64,000 bases of DNA, taken from contig JAAFIF010000046.1 of the NCBI GenBank assembly GCA_013298625.1, forward strand, positions 1-64,000, given 5' to 3'. This stretch comes from Myxococcales bacterium (lineage in GTDB: Bacteria > Myxococcota_A > Polyangia > Polyangiales > Ga0077539). Positions 1-8,789 of the stretch are shown one piece after another. Position 1 is the stretch's first letter, and the number at the start of each line of letters is the position of its first letter. Both the position numbers and the translations under genes were made by a program. The notes below the pieces were generated by a model. That model worked only from the letters and a program-made list of their open reading frames with translations, was not told the origin of the DNA and did not search any database.

Positions 1-1
1 G

Positions 2-577
2 CCTCCTGCTCCATTTGGCGCGCCAGCCTCGCAGCCAGCTCCCTTTGGTGGACCACCGTCCGGCCCCTCTGGCGGCTTCGGTGGACCGCCGTCGGGACCG
101 GGACCCGCGCCGTTCTCGGCGACGCCTCCGCAGCAGCCCCCGATGGGTGGAGGACCTTCTCCCTTCGGCGGACCGCCGTCGGGACCGGGACCAGGCCCGA
201 TGGGTGGCCCTGCTCCGTTCGGAGCGACTCCGGCGCCGCAGCCAATGGGCGGACCGCAGCAGATGGGCGGACCGCAGCAAATGGGCGGGCCGCAGCAGAT
301 GGGCGGGCCGCAGCAGATGGGCGGACCAACGCCGTTTGGCGCCGCGCCTCCGCAGCCGATGGGCGCGCCTCCGATGGGCGCGGGCATGGGCGGTCCGATG
401 GGCATGCAGCCGTACAACCAGGCCGCGCAGCTCTCGCAGCAGATGGCGAGCGACATCACAAAGGCCGCCGCCAACTCGACCAAGCGCGTGATGATGATCG
501 TCGTGATCTCGATCGTCGCGTCGGTCGTGTTGGGGATCTTGTTCACGGTGCTCGCGTTCGTGCGTAGCAGCGGCTGA
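2..577 (+). CDS. Pro/Gly/Met-rich protein with C-terminal membrane anchor (5' end outside window)
   Basis: The frame is already open at base 2, so the start lies upstream of the window. The visible 191 residues are a low-complexity region built of PFGGPPSGPGP-like and MGGPQQ repeats (about residues 1-140). A short region with Gln/Ala/Ser (AAQLSQQMASDI) follows, then one hydrophobic segment of about 22 residues close to the C-terminus (MMIVVISIVASVVLGILF), ending VRSSG. The layout predicts a protein anchored by its C-terminal helix with a disordered proline-rich arm. It ends 16 bp before the MlaF-type ATPase gene, so it may be the first visible gene of that operon; a role in lipid transport is only inferred from position. 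I do not recognise the family. Confidence 0.7.
   Translation, partial: PPAPFGAPASQPAPFGGPPSGPSGGFGGPPSGPGPAPFSATPPQQPPMGGGPSPFGGPPSGPGPGPMGGPAPFGATPAPQPMGGPQQMGGPQQMGGPQQMGGPQQMGGPTPFGAAPPQPMGAPPMGAGMGGPMGMQPYNQAAQLSQQMASDITKAAANSTKRVMMIVVISIVASVVLGILFTVLAFVRSSG
245..328 (+). repeat. 18-bp in-gene tandem repeat (MGGPQQ units)
   Basis: Four complete 18-bp units beginning ATGGGCGG, plus a partial fifth, encode consecutive MGGPQQ hexapeptides. Units differ only by synonymous changes (GGA/GGG, CAG/CAA). The length keeps the reading frame, so copy number could vary between strains without breaking the gene. Confidence 0.9.
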
Positions 578-593
578 GCGGAGGGTTGAACGA

Positions 594-1379
594 GTGAAAG
601 ACGGCGACGACCTCATCGTCTTTCGAGGCGTTCACAAGGCGTTCGGGCCGAAGGTCGTGTACCGCGGTCTCGACCTCGAGGTGCGCAAGGGCGAGACGCT
701 GACGATCCTCGGCGGCTCTGGGGTGGGCAAGAGCGTGATGCTCAAGATGCTGATCGGCCTGCTCGGCACCGATCGCGGCGAGGTCTTCTTCGACGGGGAC
801 AAGGTCAACGACATGACCGCGCCGCAGCTCGCGCGGCTGCGGCAGCGCGTGGGGATGGTGTTTCAGAGCGGGGCGTTGTTCGACTCGATTTCGGTCGGAG
901 AAAACGTCGCGTACGGGCTTCGAGAGCACTACGCCAGCACGATGACCAAGCGCGAGATCGAAGAGCGCGTCTCGTGGGCGTTGACCAGCGTCGGCATGCC
1001 CGGCATCGAGCCGATGCGCCCGTCGGACCTCTCGGGCGGAATGAAGAAGCGCGTCGGCGTCGCGCGCACCATCGCCCTGCAGCCCGAGGTGATCCTGTTC
1101 GACGAGCCAACGACCGGGCTCGACCCCGTCAACGTCACGCGCATGAACCACTTGATCGTGAAGCTCAAGCGGCAGCTCAAGGTCACGTCGATCGTGGTGA
1201 CGCACGACATGGCGACGGCGTTTTCGGTCAGCGACCGCCTCGCGTTTGTCTACAAGGGCCAGATCGCCGAGAAGGGGACGCGCGAGCACTTCAAGCGCAC
1301 GACCAACCCGGTGGTGCAGGACTTCGTCGAGGGGCGCTCGCCCGAGGACGACGATCTCGCCGCGCTGTTGTCCGGCTGA
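594..1379 (+). CDS. mlaF: MlaF-type lipid transport ABC ATPase
   Basis: A 261-residue ATPase of the MlaF/Ttg2A group, which powers phospholipid movement between inner and outer membranes with MlaE, MlaD and a periplasmic carrier. Walker A is GGSGVGKS (about residues 40-47), Q-loop VFQSG near 89-93, signature LSGGM near 146-150 (the LSGGMxxRVxxAR form typical of this family), Walker B VILFDEP near 166-172, and a switch His in VVTHD. It starts at GTG 594, 16 bp after the preceding gene, and is followed by an MCE-domain gene, which supports the Mla assignment. No mlaE permease gene is visible; it may lie upstream of the window. Confidence 0.92.
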   Translation: MKDGDDLIVFRGVHKAFGPKVVYRGLDLEVRKGETLTILGGSGVGKSVMLKMLIGLLGTDRGEVFFDGDKVNDMTAPQLARLRQRVGMVFQSGALFDSISVGENVAYGLREHYASTMTKREIEERVSWALTSVGMPGIEPMRPSDLSGGMKKRVGVARTIALQPEVILFDEPTTGLDPVNVTRMNHLIVKLKRQLKVTSIVVTHDMATAFSVSDRLAFVYKGQIAEKGTREHFKRTTNPVVQDFVEGRSPEDDDLAALLSG

Positions 1380-1440
1380 ACGCCGACCTCCCCGCCGCGC
1401 GGCTTCGGAAAATCAGGACCGCGACCGAACCGCGACTCCA

Positions 1441-2595
1441 GTGGTAGAACCCTCGACCGTGGACTCGAAGGGTTCGAACTATTTGCGCGTCGGGATCTTC
1501 GTCGCGCTCGGCTTGCTGGTCACGAGCGTCCTGATCTTCGTGATCGGCGAAGAGCGCAACATGTTTCAGCGCCACGCGCAGCTGCACACGTCCTTCACCA
1601 ACACTGGTGGCTTGCGCGTCGGCAGCCCTGTCCGCATGGGCGGGATCACGGTGGGCGCAGTGACGGCGGTGCGCTTCGGGACCGCGCAGAACGACGCGCG
1701 GCTCTACGTGGATTTCGAGCTCACGCAAGAGGCGCTCTTGCGCGTGCGTCGCAACTCCGTCGCAGAGATCGGCTCGAAGGGTCTGCTCGGCGACAAGGCG
1801 CTCGACATCAGCATCGGCGACCCCGCGCAGGCCGCGGTCACCAACGGCGGAACGATCGAAGGCAAAAACGAGGACGCCATCGCAGACGCGATGCGCAACG
1901 CTGGCGCGATCCTCTCTCGCGCCAACACCGTGCTCGACAACGTCATCGCCGCGACGCGTCCGCTCGCGAACCCGCAGCTCAGCGCGGACCTCGTCGCGCT
2001 CGCGCACGACCTGCGGCTGATCGGCGACCAGGTCGCGACCGGCGACGGGACTGTGGGCCGCATGTTGCGCGATCCGCAGATGGCCAACGACATCCGCGCG
2101 ACGATTCAATCCGCGCGCGGCGCGGTGGGCTCGGTCGAGCGCGCGACGGGCCAGGTCGAGGCGCTCGCGCGCGACGCGCGCACTGGGCGCGGCCTCGTGC
2201 ACGCGTTGGTCTACGACGAGCGCGGCGGGCAGGCGATCGGCAGGCTCGGCGAAGCCGCGGGCGAGATGGCGGCGATCACGCGCGACGTGCGCACGGGCAA
2301 CGGCGGGCTGCACCAGCTCATCTACGGCGAAGAGCTCGCGGGCGCCGCGCGCGACGTGCGGCAGATCACCACGGGCGTACGCGACATCGTCGCCGACGTT
2401 CGTCGCGGACGCGGGACGCTCGGGGCGCTGCTGGTCGATCCGTCGCTCTACGAAGACCTCAAGTCGCTGGTCGGCAACGTGTCTCGCAACGAAGTGCTGC
2501 GCGCGATGGTCCGCTACTCGATTCACGCCAACGAGCGTGACGGGCAGCCGACGCCCGCGGTTCGACCGAACCAGGGTTCGACGAGCGCCCCATGA
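1441..2595 (+). CDS. mlaD: MlaD/MCE-domain lipid-binding protein
   Basis: A 384-residue protein with one N-terminal transmembrane helix (about residues 12-33) followed by an MCE domain (about 40-125: TSFTNTGGLRVGSPVRMGG, then IGSKGLLGDKALDI). These are the hallmarks of the periplasmic MlaD/YrbD/Ttg2C substrate-binding subunit. The remaining 250 residues are longer than E. coli MlaD and rich in Ala/Arg/Asp helical repeats (DVRTGNGGLHQLIY, DVRRGRGTLGALLVD), a tail seen in many MCE proteins of other phyla that may span the periplasm. GTG 1441 is chosen because it precedes the hydrophobic segment by a sensible distance; GTG 1459 is an alternative. The stop overlaps the next ATG by 4 bp (ATGA). 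Confidence 0.88.
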   Translation: MVEPSTVDSKGSNYLRVGIFVALGLLVTSVLIFVIGEERNMFQRHAQLHTSFTNTGGLRVGSPVRMGGITVGAVTAVRFGTAQNDARLYVDFELTQEALLRVRRNSVAEIGSKGLLGDKALDISIGDPAQAAVTNGGTIEGKNEDAIADAMRNAGAILSRANTVLDNVIAATRPLANPQLSADLVALAHDLRLIGDQVATGDGTVGRMLRDPQMANDIRATIQSARGAVGSVERATGQVEALARDARTGRGLVHALVYDERGGQAIGRLGEAAGEMAAITRDVRTGNGGLHQLIYGEELAGAARDVRQITTGVRDIVADVRRGRGTLGALLVDPSLYEDLKSLVGNVSRNEVLRAMVRYSIHANERDGQPTPAVRPNQGSTSAP

Positions 2596-3902
2596 GCGCG
2601 TCGCGCGCGCGGCGATCGATCGCGACGTTGTCGCTGCTCGCCATCGTCGCGCTCGTGGCTCGTCGCGGAGCCGGTCAAGAGGTCCCCTCGCCCGAGGCCG
2701 CAGAGGCCGCGAGGCGGTTGTTTCGCGAGGGAGCGCAAGCGGCAGAAGAGGGGCGATGGCTCGACGCGCGCGAGCGCTTTCGGCGCGCGCTCAGCGTGAG
2801 GCCCTCGCCGCTGCTGCACTACAACCTCGCGTTGGCCTGTCAAAACGCAGGGTATCTCGTCGAAGCCGTCGATCAGTACCGGTCGTTTTTGCGCATCGAC
2901 AACGACCCGGCCAACGTGGCGCGACGGACCGCGGCGCAGCGCGCGATCGCGGCGATCGAGCCGGTGCTCGCGCGGGTGCTCGTCAGCGCGCCCAGCGAAG
3001 AGGCCATCGCGGTGCTCGCGATCGACGGGAGGGCGCTGCCCGAGGGGCTGTGGGGCGTGGAGATTCCCTTGGATCCGGGCGAGCACATCATCGACGCGCG
3101 AGGGGCGCGCGGCTCGACCTCGCTGCAAGCGGTCGTCGTGCGCGAGGGAGAGACCTTGCCGGTGACGCTCGCGTGGACGGAGGCGCGCGCGGACGCAGCG
3201 GCCGCGAGCGACGCGACAAGCGAAGCAGGCGCGACCGCGGCGCCGAGCGTGCCGATTCCGCAGCGACGGGCGCAGGCCGCGCCGACCGGGACGATCGAGC
3301 GCGTGCGACGGCGGCTCGAAGAGAACGCGCGCGAGACCGACGCGACCGGCGCGCGACCGTGGGAGCGGACCTTCGTCGTGTACGGGCTGCTCGGGACCGG
3401 CGCGACCTCGGGGGTCGCGGCGATCGGCGCGCGGTGGGCGGCGCGACCCTGGTACGAGATCGACGCGCAGGTGGGGATCGGTCACCCGTTTGGGCCGGGA
3501 GTGCTGTTCTTTCCGGCGGTGTTTCGCGCGGTGTGGTCGTACCAGTTTGCCTCGACCGTCATGCTGGGGCTCGGGACGAACTTCACCGAGCTTCCGCGCG
3601 GGACCGCGCCGCCGCCGTCGGGCGCAGCCTGCCTCGACGCGGGGCCGTTTACGCCGCTGTGGCTCACGTTTGGGATCGGCAACGAGTTTCGCGTCGCGCG
3701 CGGCGCGGGCGCGGTTCGCTTCGTCGTCGGCGCGCGCTACCTCGCGAACAACCGCGAGCTCGTCGAAGGGCTGCGCGCTCGCTGCACGACCCCCAGCACG
3801 CGCCTCGAACCACGCGATTTGTTCTTCGATCCCCCGACCCTAGATCACTCGGTTTTTCCGCTGTTTCCGTGGTTTGGATTCGACGCAGGCTACGCGTTGT
3901 AG
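2592..3902 (+). CDS. Secreted TPR protein with predicted outer-membrane barrel, Mla operon
   Basis: A 436-residue exported protein that overlaps mlaD by 4 bp, so it is probably translated with it. An N-terminal signal peptide (about residues 1-29) is followed by a TPR-like helical region (about 30-105; RLFREGAQAAEEGRWLDARE, SPLLHYNLALACQNAG). A PEGA-like beta segment comes next (LDPGEHIIDARG, about 150-185), then an Ala/Arg-rich linker. The C-terminal 180 residues have alternating aromatic and small residues (WYEIDAQVGIGHPFGPG) and end in a beta-like strand (FDAGYAL). This suggests a periplasmic/outer-membrane partner of the Mla system. The family is not named; the barrel prediction is inference. 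Confidence 0.7.
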   Translation: MSASRARRSIATLSLLAIVALVARRGAGQEVPSPEAAEAARRLFREGAQAAEEGRWLDARERFRRALSVRPSPLLHYNLALACQNAGYLVEAVDQYRSFLRIDNDPANVARRTAAQRAIAAIEPVLARVLVSAPSEEAIAVLAIDGRALPEGLWGVEIPLDPGEHIIDARGARGSTSLQAVVVREGETLPVTLAWTEARADAAAASDATSEAGATAAPSVPIPQRRAQAAPTGTIERVRRRLEENARETDATGARPWERTFVVYGLLGTGATSGVAAIGARWAARPWYEIDAQVGIGHPFGPGVLFFPAVFRAVWSYQFASTVMLGLGTNFTELPRGTAPPPSGAACLDAGPFTPLWLTFGIGNEFRVARGAGAVRFVVGARYLANNRELVEGLRARCTTPSTRLEPRDLFFDPPTLDHSVFPLFPWFGFDAGYAL

Positions 3903-3914
3903 CGCCGATCGATC

Positions 3915-4778
3915 TCAGGGCCGGCGGCGATGGTTGGCGAGCGGCAAGATCGCCCCGGTGTCGTCCCACGTCGCGCGCTCGCGACGGACGTCGATGTGCA
4001 CGTAGTTCGAACGCCGGTGCAGCCCGCAGCCCACGCGGTCGAGCGTGAGGCAGAACTCGTGCAGCGCCTGCAACGAGACGCCATCGATGCGCAGATCCAC
4101 CGCGGTGCCTCGCGGGTGATTGGCGCCAGGTCCGACCGGCTCGTCGCCGCGCGAGCGGCCGTTGGCGGCGATTCGCAGGGTTTTTCCTGGGTAATTCTGG
4201 CCGACGCGGCTCAACACAAACGCGAGCCTCGGGTGCAGCGGAACGGGCGGCGGCTGCCGCTGACCCTCTTCGGCCTCGACGCGCAAGAAGTCCGCGAGCC
4301 TCCGCGCGCGGCGCACGTCGAGCTGCGTGAAGTCCACGGTCTGCGTGTCGCTGCTGCCCTCGCGTCGCACCCGCGTCTGCCCCGGCGCCGTCGGCTGCGC
4401 GGCGGTCGACGCGCCGCGCGGAGCATCTCCAGGCGTCCCGTCACGGTGCGGCAGCGTGCGAAGCACTTCGCGCGGCGTGTTCTCCGGCGGACGCAGCCGT
4501 CGCCCGATGCGCAAGTTGTACGGGCGCTGCAGGTAGTTGCGGGCGACCACGTCCGCGACCGACACCTGCAGCCGCTGCGCGATGCGCGAGACCGTGTCCC
4601 CGGACTGCACCACGTACACGCGATCGCTGAGGGTCACTTGCGCGCGCGCCTCGGGGCACAACGCCACGACGGCCATCGCGACGAGCGCAGCGATCGACGA
4701 CCGTGCCACGCTCCGCGCGCCGCGCGTCGAGCGTCGGAACTCGTGCTCTGTTCTGCTTGCACTCAGCGACCTACGCAT
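3915..4778 (-). CDS. LysM plus M15-like (DUF882) murein peptidase
   Basis: A 287-residue exported peptidoglycan protein. Signal peptide around residues 1-45 (MRRSLSAS start; VARSSIAALVAMAVVALC core). One LysM domain at about 50-95 (YVVQSGDTVSRIAQRLQVSV...ARNYLQ...LRIGRRL) should bind glycan strands. The C-terminal part (about 165-275) matches the YcbK/DUF882 branch of M15 peptidases: NHPRGTAVDLRI holds the zinc-binding His and Asp, and CGLHRRSNYVHIDVR the second His pair. It probably cleaves peptide cross-links in the periplasm. ATG 4796 in the same frame is an alternative start. It is downstream of, and in the same direction as, the kinase gene. Confidence 0.85.
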   Translation of the reverse strand: MRRSLSASRTEHEFRRSTRGARSVARSSIAALVAMAVVALCPEARAQVTLSDRVYVVQSGDTVSRIAQRLQVSVADVVARNYLQRPYNLRIGRRLRPPENTPREVLRTLPHRDGTPGDAPRGASTAAQPTAPGQTRVRREGSSDTQTVDFTQLDVRRARRLADFLRVEAEEGQRQPPPVPLHPRLAFVLSRVGQNYPGKTLRIAANGRSRGDEPVGPGANHPRGTAVDLRIDGVSLQALHEFCLTLDRVGCGLHRRSNYVHIDVRRERATWDDTGAILPLANHRRRP

Positions 4779-4846
4779 CGAGCGCGCGGGTAGCATTGTG
4801 TGCGAGCGGGTGCAAGCCGACGGCTGTGTCACCGCGCGCCGCACGC

Positions 4847-6133
4847 TCAGAAGTCCGGGTCGCGGCCGATCCCAGCGCTCGCTCCGCCGTCCGCGCGACG
4901 GCCACGACGCGGCCGCGGGCGCGGCGCATCGGACGCAACGACGTCGCTCGCAGCGCTGGCGTCGCGCGGCGATGCGTCCTGCGCGCGATCCGCCACGACG
5001 ACGGGCGGCGAGGCGACGTCGGGCGGCTCGCTCGACGCGCGCGCGTCGCGAGCAAAGCCAGCATCGCCGACAGAAACAGCAGCGGCGCTCGCAGCGACCG
5101 CCGGGGTGAACAGCCGTCGAGCCGAGAGCGCGACGGTCACGATCGTCACTGCGGCCACCACGAGCGCGAGCCTGCCGCGGCGACGACGCTGACGGTCGGG
5201 GTCGGTCATCGTGAGGATCGCCTGCTCGCGCGGAGACCGCCGAGGCGTCCTTCGCGACGAGGCGCCGGGCGACGTCGAGACCGACGCGCGCGCGACGCCG
5301 TTCGCAGCTCGCCACTCCGCCAGCGCGCTCGAGAACGATCGCGCGTCCGGCCAGCGCTCGGCGAGCGAGGCGTGCAGCGCGCGATCGACGATCGCAGCGA
5401 GCCCTGCGTCGAGCGACGAGCAACGCGCGCGCACCGAGGGCGCGGCGCTGGTGGCGATCGCGACGAGCATCCCTTGGTAGTTGGGCGCGGTGAACGGCAG
5501 CGCGCCAACGAGCATTTCGTAGAGCATCACGCCGACGGACCAGAGGTCCGCGCGCTCGTCGGACGGGAGGCCGCGGGCTTGCTCGGGGGCCATGTACGCG
5601 GGCGTTCCGATCAAGGCGCCGGTGCGCGTGAGTCGCTCGCGAGCGCCGTCGTCCAGGATCTTGGCGACGCCGAAGTCCAAGACTTTGACCGAGCCGTCTT
5701 CGCAGAGAAAGACGTTTTCGGGCTTCATGTCTCGGTGCAAGACACCCTCGGCGTGCGCCGCGGCGAGCGCTTCGAGCACGGGCTCGACGACGCTGAGCGC
5801 GACCTCGGGCGACAGGCGCTTGTCGTGCTCGATCAGCGCCGCGAGGCTCTGTCCGCGCAGGAGCTCCATCACCAGAAAGGGAGTGTCTTCGTGCTCGCCC
5901 ACGTCGAGCACTCGGCAGATCCCAGGGTGGGCGATCTTCGCCGCGGCGCGCGCCTCGTTGCGCAGCCGCGCGGCCGAGTGCTCGTCGCCGAGCAGCGCCG
6001 CGTGCAGGACCTTGAGCGCGACGTCGCAGTCGAGCCGCTCGTCGCGCGCGAGCCACACGACGCCCATGCCGCCTTCGCCGACCTTGTCGATCAGGCGAAA
6101 ACGAGCGCCGAGTCGGTCGCCGCGGGTCAGCAT
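4847..6133 (-). CDS. Hanks-type Ser/Thr protein kinase with single TM
   Basis: A 428-residue eukaryotic-like kinase. The catalytic domain fills about residues 12-275: glycine loop GEGGMGVV, ATP Lys in DVALKVL, catalytic loop HRDMKPEN, DFGVAK metal motif, and GTPAYMAPEQ in the P+1 region. A basic juxtamembrane stretch, one transmembrane helix (LALVVAAVTIVTVALSA, near 325) and an Ala/Asp/Ser-rich outer tail follow. No PASTA or other sensor domain is visible in the outer part. This is the standard myxobacterial PknB-like layout; substrate unknown. ATG 6133 lies directly upstream of the glycine loop by the usual 15-20 residues. Confidence 0.93.
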   Translation of the reverse strand: MLTRGDRLGARFRLIDKVGEGGMGVVWLARDERLDCDVALKVLHAALLGDEHSAARLRNEARAAAKIAHPGICRVLDVGEHEDTPFLVMELLRGQSLAALIEHDKRLSPEVALSVVEPVLEALAAAHAEGVLHRDMKPENVFLCEDGSVKVLDFGVAKILDDGARERLTRTGALIGTPAYMAPEQARGLPSDERADLWSVGVMLYEMLVGALPFTAPNYQGMLVAIATSAAPSVRARCSSLDAGLAAIVDRALHASLAERWPDARSFSSALAEWRAANGVARASVSTSPGASSRRTPRRSPREQAILTMTDPDRQRRRRGRLALVVAAVTIVTVALSARRLFTPAVAASAAAVSVGDAGFARDARASSEPPDVASPPVVVADRAQDASPRDASAASDVVASDAPRPRPRRGRRADGGASAGIGRDPDF

Positions 6134-6152
6134 GGCGCTTGCGCTGCGTAGC

Positions 6153-6746
6153 TTACGACAGCATTCGGCGCAGCGAGTCGTCGCCGCGCGCGGGGCGGAC
6201 CGCGCGGGAGAGCGCGAGGATGCTCACGAGCAGCGCGTGATAGACGCTGCTTACGCAGTCCACGTCGACGTCGCGCTCGACGTCTTGCTCGTCGTCGGGC
6301 GAGAGCACCGAGTCGACCTGCTCGCGGACAAAGGACATCACGTGCGGCTGCTGCATCGCGACGACGTCGTCGCTCTCGAACGGCTCGGAGGCGTCTTCGC
6401 GGCGCATGCTCTCGTCGAGCTCGAGGGAGGCCTTGGCGAGCTCGACGGCCGAGAGCTCTGCGGGCTCCAAGCGATCGGCAAACGCCCTGCGAAACGCCTC
6501 GTGGATGCACACGGACAGAAAGTACCCGAGCGCCTGCGCGGTCTCGTCGCGCTGCGCTTCGAGCTCGCCGACGAGAAACGCGGCGAGCGCGGGCTGCTCT
6601 TCGTCGAAGCGCGAGAACGCCCGGTCGATGCTCTCTTCGAGGTCATCGGCGTCAGAGAACGAGCGCTCGGCGGCGTCGACGGCGGCGCGCGAGACGACGG
6701 CGTGCGCGGGGATGGCGGGGAGCGCCGAGCGAGCGGACCACTTCAT
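6153..6746 (-). CDS. Hypothetical acidic helical protein
   Basis: A 197-residue, strongly acidic protein (DADDLEESIDRAFSRFDEEQ; SVLSPDDEQDVERDVDVD) with no signal peptide or membrane segment in its N-terminal part. It looks mostly helical and cytoplasmic. It is upstream of the kinase gene by 19 bp in the same direction, so co-expression is likely. No family was recognised. Confidence 0.65.
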   Translation of the reverse strand: MKWSARSALPAIPAHAVVSRAAVDAAERSFSDADDLEESIDRAFSRFDEEQPALAAFLVGELEAQRDETAQALGYFLSVCIHEAFRRAFADRLEPAELSAVELAKASLELDESMRREDASEPFESDDVVAMQQPHVMSFVREQVDSVLSPDDEQDVERDVDVDCVSSVYHALLVSILALSRAVRPARGDDSLRRMLS

Positions 6747-6777
6747 CGCGCCCTCGGGCGCGGCGAGAAGGGAGCGC

Positions 6778-7002
6778 TCACCCGTCGTCCTCCTCCATCT
6801 CCCATCGCTGCAGCGCGGTCATACCGATCGCGTGCGCGCAACGCTCGCACAGGGGAGGCTCTTCACGAACGACGTGGTCACCGCGAACGAAAAGTAGCAA
6901 TCCCCTGCCGGCAGGTTCGCCTTCGAGCTGAGCTCCGCAGGCGTCGCAGAGCCAGGTCGGCTCTTCGGGGGACAAGTGCATGAGCACTCTCATAGCAGAC
7001 AT
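6778..7002 (-). CDS. Small zinc-ribbon protein
   Basis: A 74-residue protein with two Cys pairs, CDAC (about residue 20) and CERC (about 55), separated by a beta-rich stretch (GRGLLLFVRGDHVV). This spacing suggests a zinc ribbon or treble-clef knuckle. The C-terminus is acidic (WEMEEDDG). ATG 7002 is chosen; ATG 6993 and 6981 are in frame and possible. It lies upstream of the 197-residue acidic protein with a 31-bp gap, same strand. Function unknown. Confidence 0.6.
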   Translation of the reverse strand: MSAMRVLMHLSPEEPTWLCDACGAQLEGEPAGRGLLLFVRGDHVVREEPPLCERCAHAIGMTALQRWEMEEDDG

Positions 7003-7066
7003 GCGCGCGAATCGCCGCAGGCAACTGCGCAGGCCTGCACGACATTCGACCCGTCTATCGCCGCGC

Positions 7067-7441
7067 TCAGCCGCGATACGCCACGCGCGAGGTGTCATTT
7101 TCGCGCAGGACGAGCTGCACGAGCCCTGGGACGGCGGGCTTGAGGCGATCCCAGATCCAAGTCACGAGCACTTCGCTGGTGGGGTTCTCGAGGCCCTCGA
7201 CGTCGTTGAGGTAGTGGTGGTCGATCTTGTCGCGAAGGGGCTTCATCGCGCGGTCGATCTCGGCGAAGTCGAAGACCCATCCCGTCTCGGGATCGAGTCG
7301 GCCCTCGACGTGGATGTCCAAGTAGAAAGCGAGCCCGTACACGTTGCCGCACGGGTGTCCGGGCGGAACCTTGGGCAGACGGCGCGCGCTCTCGAAGCGC
7401 ACGGTCTGGATGAGCTCGTAGATTCCCTTTCGATCAGTCAT
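7067..7441 (-). CDS. QueD/6-pyruvoyl-tetrahydropterin synthase-like protein lacking zinc ligands
   Basis: A 124-residue protein of the T-fold QueD/PTPS family, whose classical members make 6-carboxytetrahydropterin for queuosine. The family backbone is clear: GHPCGN with the catalytic Cys, TGWVFDFAEID, DHHYLND, then GLENPTSEVL and WIWDRLKP. However, the three zinc-binding histidines of E. coli QueD (AAH and HGH) are replaced: the first site reads SARRL and the second NVYGLAF. The active-site Cys, Asp-His and Glu (LRENDT) remain. Either the metal is bound differently or the enzyme has a changed or lost activity. No other queuosine genes are nearby. Confidence 0.82.
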   Translation of the reverse strand: MTDRKGIYELIQTVRFESARRLPKVPPGHPCGNVYGLAFYLDIHVEGRLDPETGWVFDFAEIDRAMKPLRDKIDHHYLNDVEGLENPTSEVLVTWIWDRLKPAVPGLVQLVLRENDTSRVAYRG

Positions 7442-7496
7442 GGCGACCTTCGATGCTCGCAGAGTCGCGGCGGTGCGCGAAGAGCGAATCGCGCTG

Positions 7497-8789
7497 TCAG
7501 CGAGCCATCCGACGTTCGATCACTTCAGGCTCTTTGGGGATGGCGGCGGTGAGCACGCGGTGGCCTTCTGCCGTCACCAGCACGTCGTCCTCGATGCGCA
7601 CCCCGATCCCGCGAAGCTCAGCAGGGGCGGTCTCGTCGTCGGGCCGCACGTACAAGCCCGGCTCGACGGTCAGCACGCAGCCCGGCTCGAACGTGCGCGG
7701 CTCGCCGTCGATCCACTCGCGACCGACGTCGTGCACATCCATCCCGAGCCAGTGCGACGTCCCGTGCATGTAGTACCGCTTGTGCTCTTCGCGCTCGATG
7801 AGCGCGTCGATGGGGCCTTCGAGCAGCCCGAGCTCGACCATCGACTCGGTGAGCGAGCGCACCGCGGCGGCGTGGACCTTCGGCAGCGTCGCGCCCGGTT
7901 CGACCGCGGCGATCGCGCGCTGCTGCGCGCGCAGCACCGCGTCGTACACCCGTCGCTGTGCGGGCGTGAACCGCCCGTTGACAGGAAATGTCCGAGTGAC
8001 ATCGGACGCATAACTTCCGCTCTCTGCGCCAGCGTCGATGAGAAGAAGGTCCCCGTCCTCCATGCGTCGATCGTTGGTGACGTAGTGCAGGGTGCACGCG
8101 TTGGGGCCGCTCGCGACGATGGGCTCGTACGCGCAGCGCTCGCTTCCGTGGCGACGAAAGGTCCCGCGCAGCTCCGCTTCGACTTCGTACTCGTACGCGC
8201 CGGGACGGGTCGTGGCGAGCGCGCGCTCGAAGGCCTTGGCGCTGATGTCCGCCGCGCGCTGCATGGCGGCGATCTCGGCTTCGTCCTTGCGCCATCGCAG
8301 CTCGTGAAGGACCACGGACGGCTCGATGATCTCGGTCGGGGCGACCTTGCCTTTGCGGGCCTTTCGCCGCGCGGCGAAGAGCGCCGAGAGCACGCGCTCG
8401 TCCATCGCGCGGTCGTGGCCGAGCGCGTAGTAGAGCTGGCGTCGGTCGAGCATGAGGTCGACGAGCCGCGCGTCGAGCTCCTGAACGTCGAAGCTCGCGT
8501 GCGCGCCGAACTGCGCGCGCGCGCCGTCGACGCCGACGCGCGCGCCGTCCCAGATCTCGCGGGCGAGGTCGCGGGGACGAACGAAGAGCGTCATGGGCGC
8601 GTCGCCTTGCGCGAGGGTGAGCGCCGCGTTGGGCTCGCGAAAGCCCGTGAGGTAGTAGAGGTCGCTGTCCGGTCGATACTCGTGCTCGACGTCGTTGTTG
8701 CGGACGTGGGTGGGCGACGACGGGACGAGGAGGATCGCGTGGGGGCCGATCCGTTCGAGGACGCGCGCGCGGCGCTCGGCGAAGTTCAC
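7497..8789 (-). CDS. pepP: Xaa-Pro aminopeptidase, M24B family
   Basis: A 430-residue metallopeptidase that removes N-terminal residues preceding proline. The N-terminal creatinase-like domain (about residues 1-170) includes NDVEHEYRPDSDLYYLTGF, the typical aminopeptidase P signature. The C-terminal pita-bread domain holds the metal ligands: Asp in LLIDAGAES, Asp in SDVTRTF, His in HGTSHWLGMDVHD, Glu in LTVEPGLY, and Glu in GVRIEDDVL. Length matches PepP. The start is GTG 8789 (VNFAERRARV); GTG 8795 is two codons upstream. The start overlaps the stop of the phosphatase gene upstream by 4 bp, so the two form an operon. Confidence 0.92.
   Translation of the reverse strand: MNFAERRARVLERIGPHAILLVPSSPTHVRNNDVEHEYRPDSDLYYLTGFREPNAALTLAQGDAPMTLFVRPRDLAREIWDGARVGVDGARAQFGAHASFDVQELDARLVDLMLDRRQLYYALGHDRAMDERVLSALFAARRKARKGKVAPTEIIEPSVVLHELRWRKDEAEIAAMQRAADISAKAFERALATTRPGAYEYEVEAELRGTFRRHGSERCAYEPIVASGPNACTLHYVTNDRRMEDGDLLLIDAGAESGSYASDVTRTFPVNGRFTPAQRRVYDAVLRAQQRAIAAVEPGATLPKVHAAAVRSLTESMVELGLLEGPIDALIEREEHKRYYMHGTSHWLGMDVHDVGREWIDGEPRTFEPGCVLTVEPGLYVRPDDETAPAELRGIGVRIEDDVLVTAEGHRVLTAAIPKEPEVIERRMAR

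Noticed and set aside
3915-6056. One long minus-strand frame spanning the LysM gene and the kinase
   Set aside because: Upstream of 4796 this frame is antisense-like, Arg/Ala-rich sequence in a shifted kinase frame; the kinase itself is in another frame.
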